A DNA stretch of 64,000 bases from Phormidium tenue FACHB-1050 (lineage in GTDB: Bacteria > Cyanobacteriota > Cyanobacteriia > Pseudanabaenales > Pseudanabaenaceae): positions 62,001 to 126,000 of the forward strand of contig NZ_JACJQY010000003.1 of assembly GCF_014696925.1 (NCBI RefSeq). The letters run 5' to 3'. Positions 37,330-46,900 of this stretch are shown here, piece by piece. A model generated the notes under the pieces. That model made no database searches and had not been told where the DNA came from. It saw only the letters and a list, made by a program, of their open reading frames with translations. How positions within the stretch are numbered: the first letter of the stretch is position 1; every line of letters begins with the position of its first letter. Both the position numbers and the translations under genes were made by a program.

Positions 37330-38103
37330 TTAATGTTCATGTCCTTCATCACCATGTCCTTCCATCGCTTCACCGATGTATGACGCTGCCAGCGTAGAAA
37401 AAATCAATGCTTGGATGGCACTGGTAAATAATCCCAGAATCATCAATGGCAGAGGCACAAACAAAGGCACGAGGAGAACCATGACCCCCACAACCAGCTC
37501 ATCCGCAAGGATGTTTCCGAAAAGACGGAAGCTTAGCGAAAGGGGTTTTGTGAAATCTTCAAGAACCCATAAAGGAAGGAGAAACGGAGAGGCTTGGACA
37601 TATCTAGTGAAGTATTCCAAACCACGCTTGCTCAATCCAGCATAGAAATAGGCTAGGGAGACTAATAATGCTAGGGCGATCGTGGTATTGATGTCGCTTG
37701 TCGGGGCAGCAAGTTCGCCCTCTGGCAATTCGATCAATTTCCAAGGAACTAGCGCTCCTAACCAGTTTGATACGAAGATAAACAAGAATAGACTACCAAC
37801 AAATGGCACCCATTCTCTATAGTGCTTTTCGCCAATCTGGTCTTTAGCGATGCCCTGAACGTATTCCAGAGCATATTCCATGAAATTTTGAAAACCTGCG
37901 GGAACACGCTGGTCAGCTTTAGCGGTGCTAGCTCCAATAAGTCCAGCAACTAGTACTGCACCCATTACAACCCAGCTCACGATTAATACTTGACCATGTA
38001 CCGTAAAGTTACCGAACTGCCAATAAAAGTGTTTGCCCACTTCTAGCGCGGCAAGACTGGTTTGATGGCTCATTGCATAGCCAAAAGATACTGGATCAAT
38101 CAT
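37330..38103 (-). CDS. atpB: ATP synthase F0 subunit a
   Basis: A 257-residue integral membrane subunit (atpI in cyanobacterial naming) that forms the proton half-channels. The essential arginine lies in [20 protein letters not shown]; other signatures are [12 protein letters not shown] and [18 protein letters not shown]. It ends with a His-rich tail (HGDEGHEH). First structural F0 gene after the I-like protein. Confidence 0.96.
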   Translation of the reverse strand: MIDPVSFGYAMSHQTSLAALEVGKHFYWQFGNFTVHGQVLIVSWVVMGAVLVAGLIGASTAKADQRVPAGFQNFMEYALEYVQGIAKDQIGEKHYREWVPFVGSLFLFIFVSNWLGALVPWKLIELPEGELAAPTSDINTTIALALLVSLAYFYAGLSKRGLEYFTRYVQASPFLLPLWVLEDFTKPLSLSFRLFGNILADELVVGVMVLLVPLFVPLPLMILGLFTSAIQALIFSTLAASYIGEAMEGHGDEGHEH

Positions 38104-38135
38104 GTTCGATATGTTACAACCTGTAGGAGGTCAAA

Positions 38136-38708
38136 TCAGCGAGAATGGAACCCATTGCTCAAATCTTGAGCAAGAATCACTAAAACAGCTACTTTATAGG
38201 TCATAAAGCCGAAGAATGCGGGCAGAATTTCCAATTGATCTGATTTGGCAGCGATCGCAATCAGAATTACAAATAAACCAAGGCGAGAAAAACCGAGACG
38301 GTTGGACTCACCACCCAATCGGTCTACGCTCTTGGTCAGCATTCTGAAATAAACCGCGCCAACCACTGCCCCAACAGCATAACTGAGAGCGATCGTCCAT
38401 CCATACCAAAACCACACTACTAAGCCAATAATGACTCCAGAAGCGAGCGTAAGTACTAACAGCTTAAATTTGAGGCGGTTGTACTCTTCCATGCCATCAG
38501 ATACTGATGTGGATGAGGTTTCTACAACCGTCTGCGAAACTGTACTGTTTTTTGCGGGAATGATCTTCACTGTTGACTTTTGGTGGCTGCTTTTTAGCGA
38601 AATTTGCTGATTATTTGAGTGATTTGAGTGAAGAACTGTTACTGAGGATAGTAACGAAAATGGGTGTCCAAAAACTTGGATGTAGCTGCCTACACCGTTG
38701 CTAAGCAT
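38136..38708 (-). CDS. atp1: ATP synthase protein I-like (Atp1/UncI) with long N-terminus
   Basis: A 190-residue protein. Residues ~85-185 hold four hydrophobic segments (LLVLTLASGVIIGLVVWFWY, WTIALSYAVGAVVGAVYF and later ones), as expected for AtpI/UncI, an assembly helper for the c-ring. It precedes atpB by 32 bp, its usual place. The first ~72 residues are Ser/Thr/Asn-rich and unlike the family. A Met at 38492 (MEEYNRLKFK) would give a normal-length protein of about 118 residues, so the true start may be there. Confidence 0.8.
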   Translation of the reverse strand: MLSNGVGSYIQVFGHPFSLLSSVTVLHSNHSNNQQISLKSSHQKSTVKIIPAKNSTVSQTVVETSSTSVSDGMEEYNRLKFKLLVLTLASGVIIGLVVWFWYGWTIALSYAVGAVVGAVYFRMLTKSVDRLGGESNRLGFSRLGLFVILIAIAAKSDQLEILPAFFGFMTYKVAVLVILAQDLSNGFHSR

Positions 38709-38717
38709 ATCACGCAA

Positions 38718-39076
38718 GATGTCACATTTGCTTTACAACTCTTCAACAAATAGGTATGGCGCTTTGAACTGAATTAAAACCTAAAGAAATTTTTGAAATC
38801 GCGGCGAAGCCGCGATTTCAAAAATTTCTTTGTACCGCCTAAAGCCTCAATAGGCTGTGTGTGGCAGCAGAAATCACACTCCTATACTTTTTGGCGGATA
38901 CTTTTAATAGGTATTTCGTCTATGGTGGGGTGTTACCATAGCAAAAAGTTTTAGACGAATGCTTAAAAAATTAAATTAAAAACTTAAATTAAATCTTTAA
39001 TTTTAAATTTATTTTTTAGAACTAAGTGGTCACCTAAAACTCATTACTTTTTGTGAGCATCCAGAATTTGCAACCT
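38718..39076. other. Divergent intergenic region atp operon / TPR-like gene
   Basis: About 360 bp that should hold the atp operon promoter. A perfect GCGAAGC palindrome occupies 38783-38831. The rest is AT-rich (ending TTAAATTAAATC-type runs). No gene or RNA is recognised. Confidence 0.55.
38783..38831. repeat. Perfect GCGAAGC-core palindrome upstream of the atp operon
   Basis: AAAGAAATTTTTGAAATCGC plus GGC is mirrored exactly around GAA. Arms are 23 bp. It lies between divergent genes, so it cannot be a 3'-end terminator of either. Confidence 0.7.
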
Positions 39077-39691
39077 ATGTCCACATCTTTCGCTAAGCCT
39101 CGCCCGTTTCAGTTTGCTTTCCCAGCCGCAGTTGCTTCTCTGATCTCTGCTGCTTTGCTGTCTCTAGGAGCGATCGCGCCAAATTCTGCTTCAGCAGAAC
39201 AACTTCTAGCCCAGTCCGTCGCTTCTCCCCAAGCTCAGCCTGTAGAGCCGACTAAGCCCAATTCTCTTGAGAGTAGTGTGTTTAGTATTTCGGGTGGACA
39301 GCGATTGATGTCGGAGTCGATGACCGCAATTAGTCAGCAAAATTACGATCAAGCTGTCACTAAGTTGCAAGATGCCCGTCAAGTGTTTAACCAGTTATCA
39401 AATTTTTATCAAGAGTTAACAACGAGTTTTTCAGGAATTGACAATCGCATTTCTGATAGCCATCGTCGTAAGGCTCTACAAACTGCTCAGTTACGTGATG
39501 AGGCGACCTATCAGCTTGCTGTGGTCTATCGGGCTAAAAATCAGCCTGAACTAGCCGTACCTTTGCTAATTCAGTTGATTCGTAGCCAAGCCCCTACTCG
39601 CGATTTGGGTTCACAAGCTTATCAGCAATTATTTGAGCTAGGTTTTGTGGACGCTGCTTTTGTGCGCCCCAACGCGGCTGCACCTAAGTAA
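39077..39691 (+). CDS. Secreted or lumenal helical-repeat protein of unknown function
   Basis: A 204-residue protein. Residues 1-40 look like a signal peptide (PAAVASLISAALLSLGAIAPNSASAEQ, with a likely cut after ASA). The mature part is helical and TPR-like (AISQQNYDQAVTKLQDARQVFNQLSNFYQEL, then DEATYQLAVVYRAKNQPELAVPLLIQLIRS). The ATG at 39077 is preferred over an in-frame GTG at 39053. It is divergent from the atp operon. I do not recognise a named family. Confidence 0.7.
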   Translation: MSTSFAKPRPFQFAFPAAVASLISAALLSLGAIAPNSASAEQLLAQSVASPQAQPVEPTKPNSLESSVFSISGGQRLMSESMTAISQQNYDQAVTKLQDARQVFNQLSNFYQELTTSFSGIDNRISDSHRRKALQTAQLRDEATYQLAVVYRAKNQPELAVPLLIQLIRSQAPTRDLGSQAYQQLFELGFVDAAFVRPNAAAPK

Positions 39692-39706
39692 CTCCTAATC
39701 TGATCT

Positions 39707-39735
39707 GATAGTGCGGCGCGAAGCGCCGCACTATC
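39707..39735 (+). terminator. GCGAAGC-core hairpin terminator
   Basis: GATAGTGCGGCGC pairs with GCGCCGCACTATC around GAA and is followed by TTTTA. It lies 15 bp after the stop of the helical-repeat gene. It has the same core as the family B centres. Confidence 0.65.
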
Positions 39736-39759
39736 TTTTAAAGCGTTATGTTTTGGGAT

Positions 39760-39787
39760 AAAAAGCCTCGCGTCGCGAGGCTTTTTT
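39760..39787 (-). terminator. Terminator of the S8 peptidase gene
   Basis: AAAAAGCCTCGCG pairs with CGCGAGGCTTTTT. On the minus strand a T run follows the stem. It overlaps the stop codon of the peptidase (39786). Confidence 0.7.
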
Positions 39788-41462
39788 ATATGGATTTTGC
39801 CCACCAAGCTAAGCCGTAGCGCTGATTTAAGTTATTTGTTTGGGGTGATTTAAATACAACTCTGAGTTTGTATTTGCCTGTGGCGGGGATTTTTATGAAA
39901 ATATGCTGTAAGTTGTCAATTTGACTTACCGATGACCAGATATTTTGAGAAATATCGGTATCGCGCGATCGCATTAAGTACAACTCAATTTTATTAAAAC
40001 CTTGGTCGGTAAAGCCTTCGCCAATATCAAATAATCCATTACCATTTTTGTCATTAAGCTTGACTTGACGATCCCAAGTTAAGGTTGCTGAGATAAAGCT
40101 ATCAGCAACTAGCGGATCGCTAAAAACATATTCTTGGTATTTATCAACTTCGACAATATTTGTATCCCAGCCGATCGCCGAAATATTGCCTGATCCATTG
40201 ATCGGAGATTGCTGTCCTGCTTGATATTGCTGAAACGCTCGATAGGCATTGAGTTGTCCTGCGCCAAGACTCCGACTGAGGGGGATTTCTCGATTAGGAT
40301 AGGCTTCAGTGTCGATCCATGTTTTACCAAACGCATCGAGAATGGTCTTAGACATACCAAGGATTTTGCCATCACCGCGATCTTGGATCTTGTCAACAGA
40401 GTTAATTAATACTGCTTTGATTAACTCATGGCGACGTGCGTCAATGCTCCATTTGCCGCTTGCAATTTGACGATTAGCATATTCATGTAATAGGGCGATC
40501 GCTCCGACAACGTGGGGGGTAGCAAAACTGGAACCATTGGCATTTTTGAATTTACCCTGCAAAGTTGGCAGTTGTAGGTTATTGCCGGGGGCTAGAATCG
40601 CCATCGATCTTCTGCCATCAATGGGGCTTTCCACTCCTGCTGTCCATTTCTGATCTTTATTGAGGTCGCTAAAGACTTCACCTTGATCGTACTTGCCATT
40701 ACTGTTGCGATCGAGATATGGCTCATCAATCAGATTGCCGCGATCGAGTTGGCGATAAATGCCATTAACTTCACGAGTAAACCCAACTGTAAATCCGTTG
40801 TAAAGATCGGTAGGAATGGGGATACCTCCTTTGCCTTGGTTCCCAGCCACAACAGGCAAAGTGTTATAGGTAGCTGCTACCCAATCAACACATAGGGTTA
40901 GTAAAGCACCACCATCGAGTGTTGCCTTGGGGCGAGGGTCTTCACTGAGGAGTTCACCAAAGCTAAAATTAATGGCGCGAACGGTGCTGTTATATTGTCG
41001 AGCGACATGTTGAGCGGCAATGCAGGCTTCAGGTTGTCCATCTTGGCGGCGTTGGGAATATGCCGAAGATAGTAATCTAGCCCCTGGGGCAACACCGCGC
41101 CGAATTTTATGTTGGCTAATGATTACTGCGGCAACTTGGGCGGAGTGATCATCGACATTGCGATTGGGGATTGCTTTACCATCACGAAAAAAGACTTCGT
41201 AGGGCTGAACAATTATGCGGTCAAGTTGTAAAAGTTTATTGGAAATTTTATCTACAGCAAAACGACTAGGGCGACTTAGCTCAACTTGTCCAATAAATAT
41301 GTCTTTGCCAGTCAAGTTATAGGGTGGTTTTTGTAAAGTACGTGCGTCAATGCCTTGCCGATCTGATGACTTGTCTAGCGCCCAACCTGTGGAGCCAATA
41401 GACAGGCTGATCAAAATCGCACCGACAAACCAACCTGACCTACGCATTTTTATCTTCCTCAT
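39786..41462 (-). CDS. Secreted S8 (subtilisin-like) peptidase with unusual active site
   Basis: A 558-residue protein. Residues 8-28 form a signal peptide (WFVGAILISLSIGSTGWA). The S8 domain (about 50-400) has His106 in NVDDHSAQVAAVI, oxyanion Asn208 in PVVAGNQGKGG and Ser312 in NGSSFATPHVVGAIALL. Where subtilases have the Asp of the triad, this protein reads IFIGQVELSRPS, with Glu61. Two EF-hand-like calcium loops are visible, DRNSNGKYDQGE (251-262) and DKNGNGLFDIGE (near 474). The C-terminal ~130 residues resemble a beta-rich pro-protein-convertase-like domain. Activity is uncertain because of the Asp-to-Glu change. Confidence 0.82.
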   Translation of the reverse strand: MRKIKMRRSGWFVGAILISLSIGSTGWALDKSSDRQGIDARTLQKPPYNLTGKDIFIGQVELSRPSRFAVDKISNKLLQLDRIIVQPYEVFFRDGKAIPNRNVDDHSAQVAAVIISQHKIRRGVAPGARLLSSAYSQRRQDGQPEACIAAQHVARQYNSTVRAINFSFGELLSEDPRPKATLDGGALLTLCVDWVAATYNTLPVVAGNQGKGGIPIPTDLYNGFTVGFTREVNGIYRQLDRGNLIDEPYLDRNSNGKYDQGEVFSDLNKDQKWTAGVESPIDGRRSMAILAPGNNLQLPTLQGKFKNANGSSFATPHVVGAIALLHEYANRQIASGKWSIDARRHELIKAVLINSVDKIQDRGDGKILGMSKTILDAFGKTWIDTEAYPNREIPLSRSLGAGQLNAYRAFQQYQAGQQSPINGSGNISAIGWDTNIVEVDKYQEYVFSDPLVADSFISATLTWDRQVKLNDKNGNGLFDIGEGFTDQGFNKIELYLMRSRDTDISQNIWSSVSQIDNLQHIFIKIPATGKYKLRVVFKSPQTNNLNQRYGLAWWAKSI

Positions 41463-41557
41463 TGCCTATAAGATTTTGCGCCAAAATTACCGCCAAATAT
41501 TACTAGGATAGCCAAAAACTTCTAGTAATGTTGGTGTTATTACCTTCCCATCAAATA

Positions 41558-41660
41558 ATATCAATTCCTGAAAGTGGGGCAATACTTTTGGGGGGTAAAA
41601 ACTAATCTCAGCAAAGGTTTTAAAATCACAAAACTGTGTACTCATTTTGTGATTTGGTAT
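41558..41660. repeat. Diverged family A element (A5)
   Basis: Ends ATATCAATTCCTGAAAGTG and GATTTGGTAT. The internal order is the same as other copies (AAAGTGGGGCAATACTTTTG, then an AAAGGTTTTAAAA stretch, then a CACAAAA/TTTTGTG hairpin), with many base changes. Confidence 0.55.
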
Positions 41661-41764
41661 AAATTATTCGCTTTATTTTGCCAAATGGCGATCGCTATTT
41701 TCACTAGAATATAAGTCCCATCCTGAAAAGCGGCGCAAAGCCCTAACTTTCACGTTGAGGACTA

Positions 41765-41867
41765 ATACCAATACACAAAAGTGTGGCAACACTTCTGTGT
41801 ATTAAAAAGCAAACCCAGTAAGGGTTTTAAAAACACAAAATGGCATAGCCATTTTGTGTTTAGGTAT
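41765..41867. repeat. Family A element (A6)
   Basis: Starts ATACCAATACACAAAAGTGT and ends TTTAGGTAT. It contains CAAACCCAGTAAGGG and the terminal hairpin ACACAAAATGGC/GCCATTTTGTGT. It is about 103 bp, flanked by A/T. Confidence 0.7.
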
Positions 41868-42071
41868 AAAAGGTATTTTGGCGGTTGAATCTAGGGGCTG
41901 AATACGAGAATATGCGTGCATAATTATCTATACATGCTTACTTAGGATTCAGCAATTTAATAAAAACCACGATTTTTTATAGTGAGGCTTTGCCGCGCTA
42001 TAAAATAGATTCCTTAATTTTATGGCGAAGACTTTAATTAATTTCACCTTTGGCAGACAGTCTGAAAATTT

Positions 42072-42752
42072 ATGACAAAAACTTGGGCGATCGCGATAGC
42101 TGCAATTTCTTTCTTTGGTATTAGCACCGCAGCCTATGGCGATGCCAAAATGTCACAGCGAGCCAATGATTTAGAAATAGATCGGCAAGTGATCGAGAGT
42201 AGTCCTGTATTACAGCGTTGGTTAGAGCAACCACCTAATCTTTTAGAAGATATTTATAATATTCCTAGCTTTAATACCAAGCTGCGAGTTGGACTTACCT
42301 CACGCGATAATTCTTTGGGTGTTGAGGCGGGAGTTGAGGATCTTTTTGTGGGGCGATCTCCTTTGACTATCAGTGGTAGCTATCAAACCGAGTTTAGTGG
42401 TCGTGAAAGTGAACTTCACGCAAATATTCGTTACTATGTTCTGCCATTAGGTTCCTATTGGAATGTTTCGCCAATTGTCGGATATCGTCAATTTAATCAA
42501 CTAGATCGTCCCCAAATTTCAGGATTAGATTTGGGATTACAGGGGATTTTAGTTTTATCACCCCAAAGTTCGGATTTGCGACTGAGCCATACTTTTACAT
42601 CTCCCAGTGGCAATCTGGAGATGAGTACGACGACATTCTCTTCTAGTTATGCCATTACGAATAATTTGCGCTTAGGGACAAAAATTGAATGGCGGCGATC
42701 GCCTTTAATCTATGACAGCCGTGTGGGCTTTTTATTGGAACTAGCGCTTTAA
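42072..42752 (+). CDS. Predicted exported beta-barrel-like protein of unknown function
   Basis: A 226-residue protein with a signal peptide (MTKTWAIAIAAISFFGISTAAYG, likely cut near residue 23). The mature part from about residue 70 shows alternating-pattern strands ending in aromatic residues (LTISGSYQTEF, LHANIRYYVLPL, WNVSPIVGYRQF, LRLGTKIEWRR, VGFLLELAL), as in small outer-membrane beta-barrels; it ends in a hydrophobic residue. This is structural inference only. No known family recognised. Confidence 0.65.
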   Translation: MTKTWAIAIAAISFFGISTAAYGDAKMSQRANDLEIDRQVIESSPVLQRWLEQPPNLLEDIYNIPSFNTKLRVGLTSRDNSLGVEAGVEDLFVGRSPLTISGSYQTEFSGRESELHANIRYYVLPLGSYWNVSPIVGYRQFNQLDRPQISGLDLGLQGILVLSPQSSDLRLSHTFTSPSGNLEMSTTTFSSSYAITNNLRLGTKIEWRRSPLIYDSRVGFLLELAL

Positions 42753-42753
42753 A

Positions 42754-42862
42754 ACCATTATTGTGACGCAGCGAAGCCGCGCCACAATAATGGTTCGTGA
42801 CGCGGCTTCGCTGCGCCACAATAATGGTTCGTGACGCGGCTTCGCTGCGCCACAATAATGGT
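42754..42862. repeat. Palindrome with a duplicated 34-bp half
   Basis: ACCATTATTGTG is followed by a GCGAAGC core and then CACAATAATGGT, forming a hairpin. A 34-bp unit starting TCGTGACGCGGCTTCGCTGC and ending CACAATAATGGT is repeated exactly at 42795-42828 and 42829-42862. It lies between convergent genes. Confidence 0.75.
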
Positions 42863-42867
42863 GAAGA

Positions 42868-44502
42868 CTATTGCAGTTTGGTGACAGGATGATTAGTTAA
42901 TAATTGGCGTTGAGTGAGTAGATCGATCGCTGTTACCAATAACTCGCGTTTTTCACTAATGCTAAATAAAACCTTGAGCCGATCGCAGTCGGGCTGACCA
43001 AGAGGATCGAGTACAGCGATCGCCTGTGGCATTCCTGCCCCATTAGCATCAGATTGTAATGGCTGAAAAGTTTCTCTGGCTTTTTGATCGAACTGCATCA
43101 CAAGGCGATCGCCATCAAAACTGACTTCTGCTGCACCTGTGGGACGACTTTCGAGTTCGCCAATGGTAAGCGCAATCTCAGGCTGATCAGGTTGAGTCGC
43201 TCTGAGTAATAACTCTACGGGGCGGCGAGTCGGATAAACTTGACCACGCCGAAATAGTGGCTGATATTTCCATTGCTCTACAGCACGATCCCAATAGCGG
43301 ATTGCATAGGAATGGAAGAGATAGTCCTGAAGGCTTACACCTTGACTGAGCATCAAAGCTCCATGGGCGATCGCTTCAAATGGTTGATGGCTATAGACTT
43401 TCCCCATTTTAAAATAGTCTTCGACAAACGAAACCACCGATGGAATCAATGTACAACCACCAACTAAGAGAATATGTTTAATATCACCTTTGAGAATTCC
43501 TTTATTAAAAGCGCGATTGATTAATTCATCGATCGCTGATTGGAGAACCCGATAAAAACCCTTATAGTCTAGTATCTTTTCTAATTGCTGACGAGTATAG
43601 GTAATTTCAGTAGTAGATTGCGTAGTTAGATCAAAAAAGATTTCGGAAGCAGTTTCTACTTCCGAAAGGTTAATCTTAATTCGTTCCATTAAAAATTTAA
43701 GAACACTCAGATTATGTGTTTTACTTCTATTATTGCTGTCTTCACATCCTTCTAAATAATCTTGGACTAACCATTGATCGATATCTTCACCACCAATTGT
43801 ATATCCAGTTTTTGCAATTACCTCTGCTTGATGTTCTGTCCATTCACTGCGATTGACTCCGATTTGCTCTCCCCACTTTGCGACATTTTCACTCTTAGGC
43901 AGCCGCACCAGTGATAAATCCAATGTACCGCCCCCAAAATCAATGACTAACACTAAAGCACTAGGTGCGATCGCTCCATAACCAAGCGCCGCCGCCGTTG
44001 GTTCATCAATAATCCGAATCCGAGGTGACTGCAAGGTCGGTAAATTTGGCGCGAATATTGCATTACTAGATTCCTCTAGCCATCGTAAATATTTTTCGTA
44101 GGATTGCACAGGTGCAGTCAAGATGATTTCCGAAGGGAAGATTTGTTGCGATCGCAGTTCCTTAGATATTTCACGCAAAAATTGACTGCCCAACCATTCA
44201 GGTGTCACTTTCACGCCATCAAGCTTAGGGACATAATTTACATTTGCCACTAACCGCCGCTTGATTTGATTAAATAATCTTGGTTGAGCGCGATCTTTGC
44301 CTTGATCGATAACGCGCTGACCGATTTCAACTATTTCTGCTTGGGCATTCTGCACATATATCAACGAAGGTACAAGCCCATTTAAAGGCACAGGACGATT
44401 AAGTCCCTCAAAAATCATCGTTTCAGGCTGATCTGTAGCAATATTCCATCGTGCAATCAAGGTGTTGCTACTACCAAAGTCAATCGCGATCGCATTTATC
44501 AT
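42868..44502 (-). CDS. Hsp70/DnaK-like ATPase without a classical substrate domain
   Basis: A 544-residue protein. The ATPase part has phosphate-1 IAIDFGSSNTLIARWN (6-21), the phosphate-2 motif VLVIDFGGGTLDLSLV (near 195-210), IRIIDEPTAAALGYG, and the adenosine motif ILLVGGCTLIPSVVSFVED. A C-terminal ~120 residues (GQVYPTRRPVELLLRATQ..., VSFDGDRLVMQFD...) replaces the usual DnaK substrate domain and lid. Such proteins are common in cyanobacteria beside DnaK proper; client and role are unknown. It is divergent from glnN across 184 bp. Confidence 0.83.
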   Translation of the reverse strand: MINAIAIDFGSSNTLIARWNIATDQPETMIFEGLNRPVPLNGLVPSLIYVQNAQAEIVEIGQRVIDQGKDRAQPRLFNQIKRRLVANVNYVPKLDGVKVTPEWLGSQFLREISKELRSQQIFPSEIILTAPVQSYEKYLRWLEESSNAIFAPNLPTLQSPRIRIIDEPTAAALGYGAIAPSALVLVIDFGGGTLDLSLVRLPKSENVAKWGEQIGVNRSEWTEHQAEVIAKTGYTIGGEDIDQWLVQDYLEGCEDSNNRSKTHNLSVLKFLMERIKINLSEVETASEIFFDLTTQSTTEITYTRQQLEKILDYKGFYRVLQSAIDELINRAFNKGILKGDIKHILLVGGCTLIPSVVSFVEDYFKMGKVYSHQPFEAIAHGALMLSQGVSLQDYLFHSYAIRYWDRAVEQWKYQPLFRRGQVYPTRRPVELLLRATQPDQPEIALTIGELESRPTGAAEVSFDGDRLVMQFDQKARETFQPLQSDANGAGMPQAIAVLDPLGQPDCDRLKVLFSISEKRELLVTAIDLLTQRQLLTNHPVTKLQ

Positions 44503-44686
44503 CTCTATCTATTTAGGATTGCTAATATTATCAGCACTGAATTATCAGCACTGAAGATTACAGTATTAATTTTTTGTGCGCGTTTATACCAATCAAGTGT
44601 GATCAATTCGGTATCTTTTTTAGCCATTTGATAAATATATCTTGAGTATGATTGTAAAAACCTGACAATACTCTCTAAAAATAATC

Positions 44687-46858
44687 ATGAGCGGAAACGA
44701 GTCACGCATTCAAGCTATTTATCAGATCACCAATCGTGAACCACAGCCCAAAAAGGCTCCAAAGCGATTGGAAGAGATGTGGGCAACCGATGTGTTTACT
44801 CTGAGCAAAATGCAAGAATGTCTACCTAAGACAGTCTTCAAATCGATCAAGAAAACTATTCAAACTGGCGAACCTCTTGATAGCTCAGTAGCTGACGCGA
44901 TCGCACTAGCAATGAAAGACTGGGCTATCTCTAAAGGCGCATTGTATTACGCCCACGTCTTTTATCCTTTGACCAACGCTACAGCCGAAAAGCATGATGG
45001 CTTTATCTCAGTTCAAAGCGACGGTTCGGCGATCTCAGAATTTGCTGGCAAGTTATTAGTACAAGGTGAACCAGACGGATCTTCGTTCCCCAATGGTGGT
45101 ATTCGTTCCACCTTTGAAGCACGCGGTTACACAGCATGGGATGTAACTAGCCCCGCTTACATCATGGAAACCGACAACGGTTCTACTCTATGTATTCCTA
45201 CCGTTTTCGTGTCTTGGACTGGCGAAGCTCTGGATAAGAAAACCCCATTGTTGCGCTCCAATGCTGCTATGAACAAAGCTGCTACCAAAGTCTTAAAACT
45301 TTTGGGTGAAAAAGAAGTTGCTCCTGTTAACTCTAGCTGTGGCGCTGAACAAGAATATTTCTTAGTAGATTCTAACTTTGCCAATGCACGTCCCGATTTG
45401 CTACTAGCAGGTCGCACCCTATTTGGTAAACCATCGGCAAAGGGTCAACAATTTGATGACCACTACTTTGGTGCAATTCCAGAACGAGTCCAAGTCTTCA
45501 TGCAAGATGTGGAAGAGCGTTTGTATCGTCTCGGCATTCCTGCTAAGACCCGCCACAACGAAGTTGCTCCTGGTCAATTTGAAATTGCCCCATATTTTGA
45601 AGCCGCTAACGTAGCAACCGATCACCAACAAATGATCATGACCATGCTTCGTTTCACCGCGAAGAAACATGGATTTGTCTGTTTGCTCCATGAAAAGCCT
45701 TTTGCAGGCATCAATGGATCAGGTAAGCACGTCAACTGGTCAGTTGGTAATGCGACCCAAGGTAACTTGCTCGATCCAGGTGACACTCCTCACTCCAACG
45801 CCCAGTTCTTGGTTTTCTGTGGTGCGATTATTCGTGGTGTTCACACCTATGGTCCTCTGTTGCGCTCAGTTGTGGCAACTGCAAGCAATGATCACCGTCT
45901 TGGTGCAAACGAAGCTCCTCCAGCGATTATCTCAGTTTATCTTGGTTCACAACTTGAGGATGTATTTGAGCAAATCCGTCAAGGTGAACTAAAGAGTTCG
46001 ACTGGTAAAGGCTTGATGAATATCGGTGTAGACACTCTGCCAGTCTTGCCGACTGACCCAGGCGATCGCAACCGTACATCACCTTTTGCTTTTACTGGCA
46101 ACCGCTTTGAGTTCCGTGCTGTTGGTTCAGGACAATCTGTAGCTGGTCCTCTTGTTGCCATGAACACGATTTTGGCAGACTCCCTCAACTGGATGGCTGA
46201 CAAGCTAGAGGGCGAACTTGCTAAAGGTGCTGATCTGAGTACTGCTATTTCTACGGTTCTCAAGGAAGTCATGGAACTTCATGGAGCAGTAGTTTTCAAT
46301 GGCAATGGATATTCTGAAGAATGGCATAAACTTGCTGTTGAACGTGGCTTAGCCAACCTTCGCACTACTGCTGATGCTCTACCTGTTCTGAAGGAATCTT
46401 ATATCGAAGAATTGTTCAGCAAGATGGGAGTTCTGTCTCCTGTTGAGCTAGCTAGCCGCTTTGAAACCTATGCAGAGCAGTATATTCTCTCGATTGAAGT
46501 GGAAGCTAAGCTCGTTGTCAGCATGGTAAAAACCATGATTTACCCTGCGGCAACCCGCTATCTTGCAGATCTCAGCAATACTTCACTTAGCTTGAAAGAA
46601 ATTGGTGTGGACTTTGACAAGGAAAGCATCGAAAAAGTCGCTTCCTTGACCAAGCTAGCGATGGATGGAGTCAGCAAGCTCAGTGATGCTTTAGCAAAAC
46701 ACGATTTTGATTCTATTGAAGATCACATGCAGTATCTTTCTAAGACTGTACGTCCCCTAATGGATGGCATTCGTGGTTATGTCGATGCATTAGAAGGTGA
46801 AGTTGCTGATGACCTATGGCCATTGCCAACTTATCAAGAAATGCTTTTCATTAAGTAA
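44687..46858 (+). CDS. glnN: Type III glutamine synthetase
   Basis: A 723-residue enzyme that makes glutamine from glutamate, ammonium and ATP. The length is far above that of type I (about 470). Signatures are [14 protein letters not shown] (metal-binding Glu), [35 protein letters not shown] and [21 protein letters not shown]. In several cyanobacteria GSIII is induced by nitrogen limitation, and in at least one described Pseudanabaena strain it is reported as the main or only GS. A terminator follows. I saw no convincing NtcA box in the upstream 184 bp. Confidence 0.95.
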   Translation: MSGNESRIQAIYQITNREPQPKKAPKRLEEMWATDVFTLSKMQECLPKTVFKSIKKTIQTGEPLDSSVADAIALAMKDWAISKGALYYAHVFYPLTNATAEKHDGFISVQSDGSAISEFAGKLLVQGEPDGSSFPNGGIRSTFEARGYTAWDVTSPAYIMETDNGSTLCIPTVFVSWTGEALDKKTPLLRSNAAMNKAATKVLKLLGEKEVAPVNSSCGAEQEYFLVDSNFANARPDLLLAGRTLFGKPSAKGQQFDDHYFGAIPERVQVFMQDVEERLYRLGIPAKTRHNEVAPGQFEIAPYFEAANVATDHQQMIMTMLRFTAKKHGFVCLLHEKPFAGINGSGKHVNWSVGNATQGNLLDPGDTPHSNAQFLVFCGAIIRGVHTYGPLLRSVVATASNDHRLGANEAPPAIISVYLGSQLEDVFEQIRQGELKSSTGKGLMNIGVDTLPVLPTDPGDRNRTSPFAFTGNRFEFRAVGSGQSVAGPLVAMNTILADSLNWMADKLEGELAKGADLSTAISTVLKEVMELHGAVVFNGNGYSEEWHKLAVERGLANLRTTADALPVLKESYIEELFSKMGVLSPVELASRFETYAEQYILSIEVEAKLVVSMVKTMIYPAATRYLADLSNTSLSLKEIGVDFDKESIEKVASLTKLAMDGVSKLSDALAKHDFDSIEDHMQYLSKTVRPLMDGIRGYVDALEGEVADDLWPLPTYQEMLFIK

Positions 46859-46863
46859 TTTCC

Positions 46864-46894
46864 ACATACAAAACGGCTATGCCGTTTTGTATGT
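46864..46894 (+). terminator. Hairpin after glnN
   Basis: ACATACAAAACGGC pairs with GCCGTTTTGTATGT around TAT. It starts five bp after the glnN stop. The T run after it is weak; it may work together with the next two hairpins. Confidence 0.5.
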
Positions 46895-46900
46895 TTAAAA

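Larger units (their letters stand above)
41463..42071. other. Intergenic region with two family A elements (609 bp)
   Basis: No gene is supported. It holds two family A copies (41558-41660, 41765-41867) and a weaker inverted repeat at about 41975-42010 (TTTTATAG... GCTTTGCCGC...CTATAAAA). The remainder is AT-rich. Confidence 0.65.

Noticed and set aside
42754-42862. Possible CRISPR-like array of short repeats
   Set aside because: The repeats are adjacent halves of a palindrome with no spacers of regular length and no cas genes anywhere in the window.
44640-44686. TGTAAAAACCTGACA as an NtcA site for glnN
   Set aside because: The half-sites fit loosely, but it lies about 20 bp from the ATG, leaving no room for a -10 box and transcription start.
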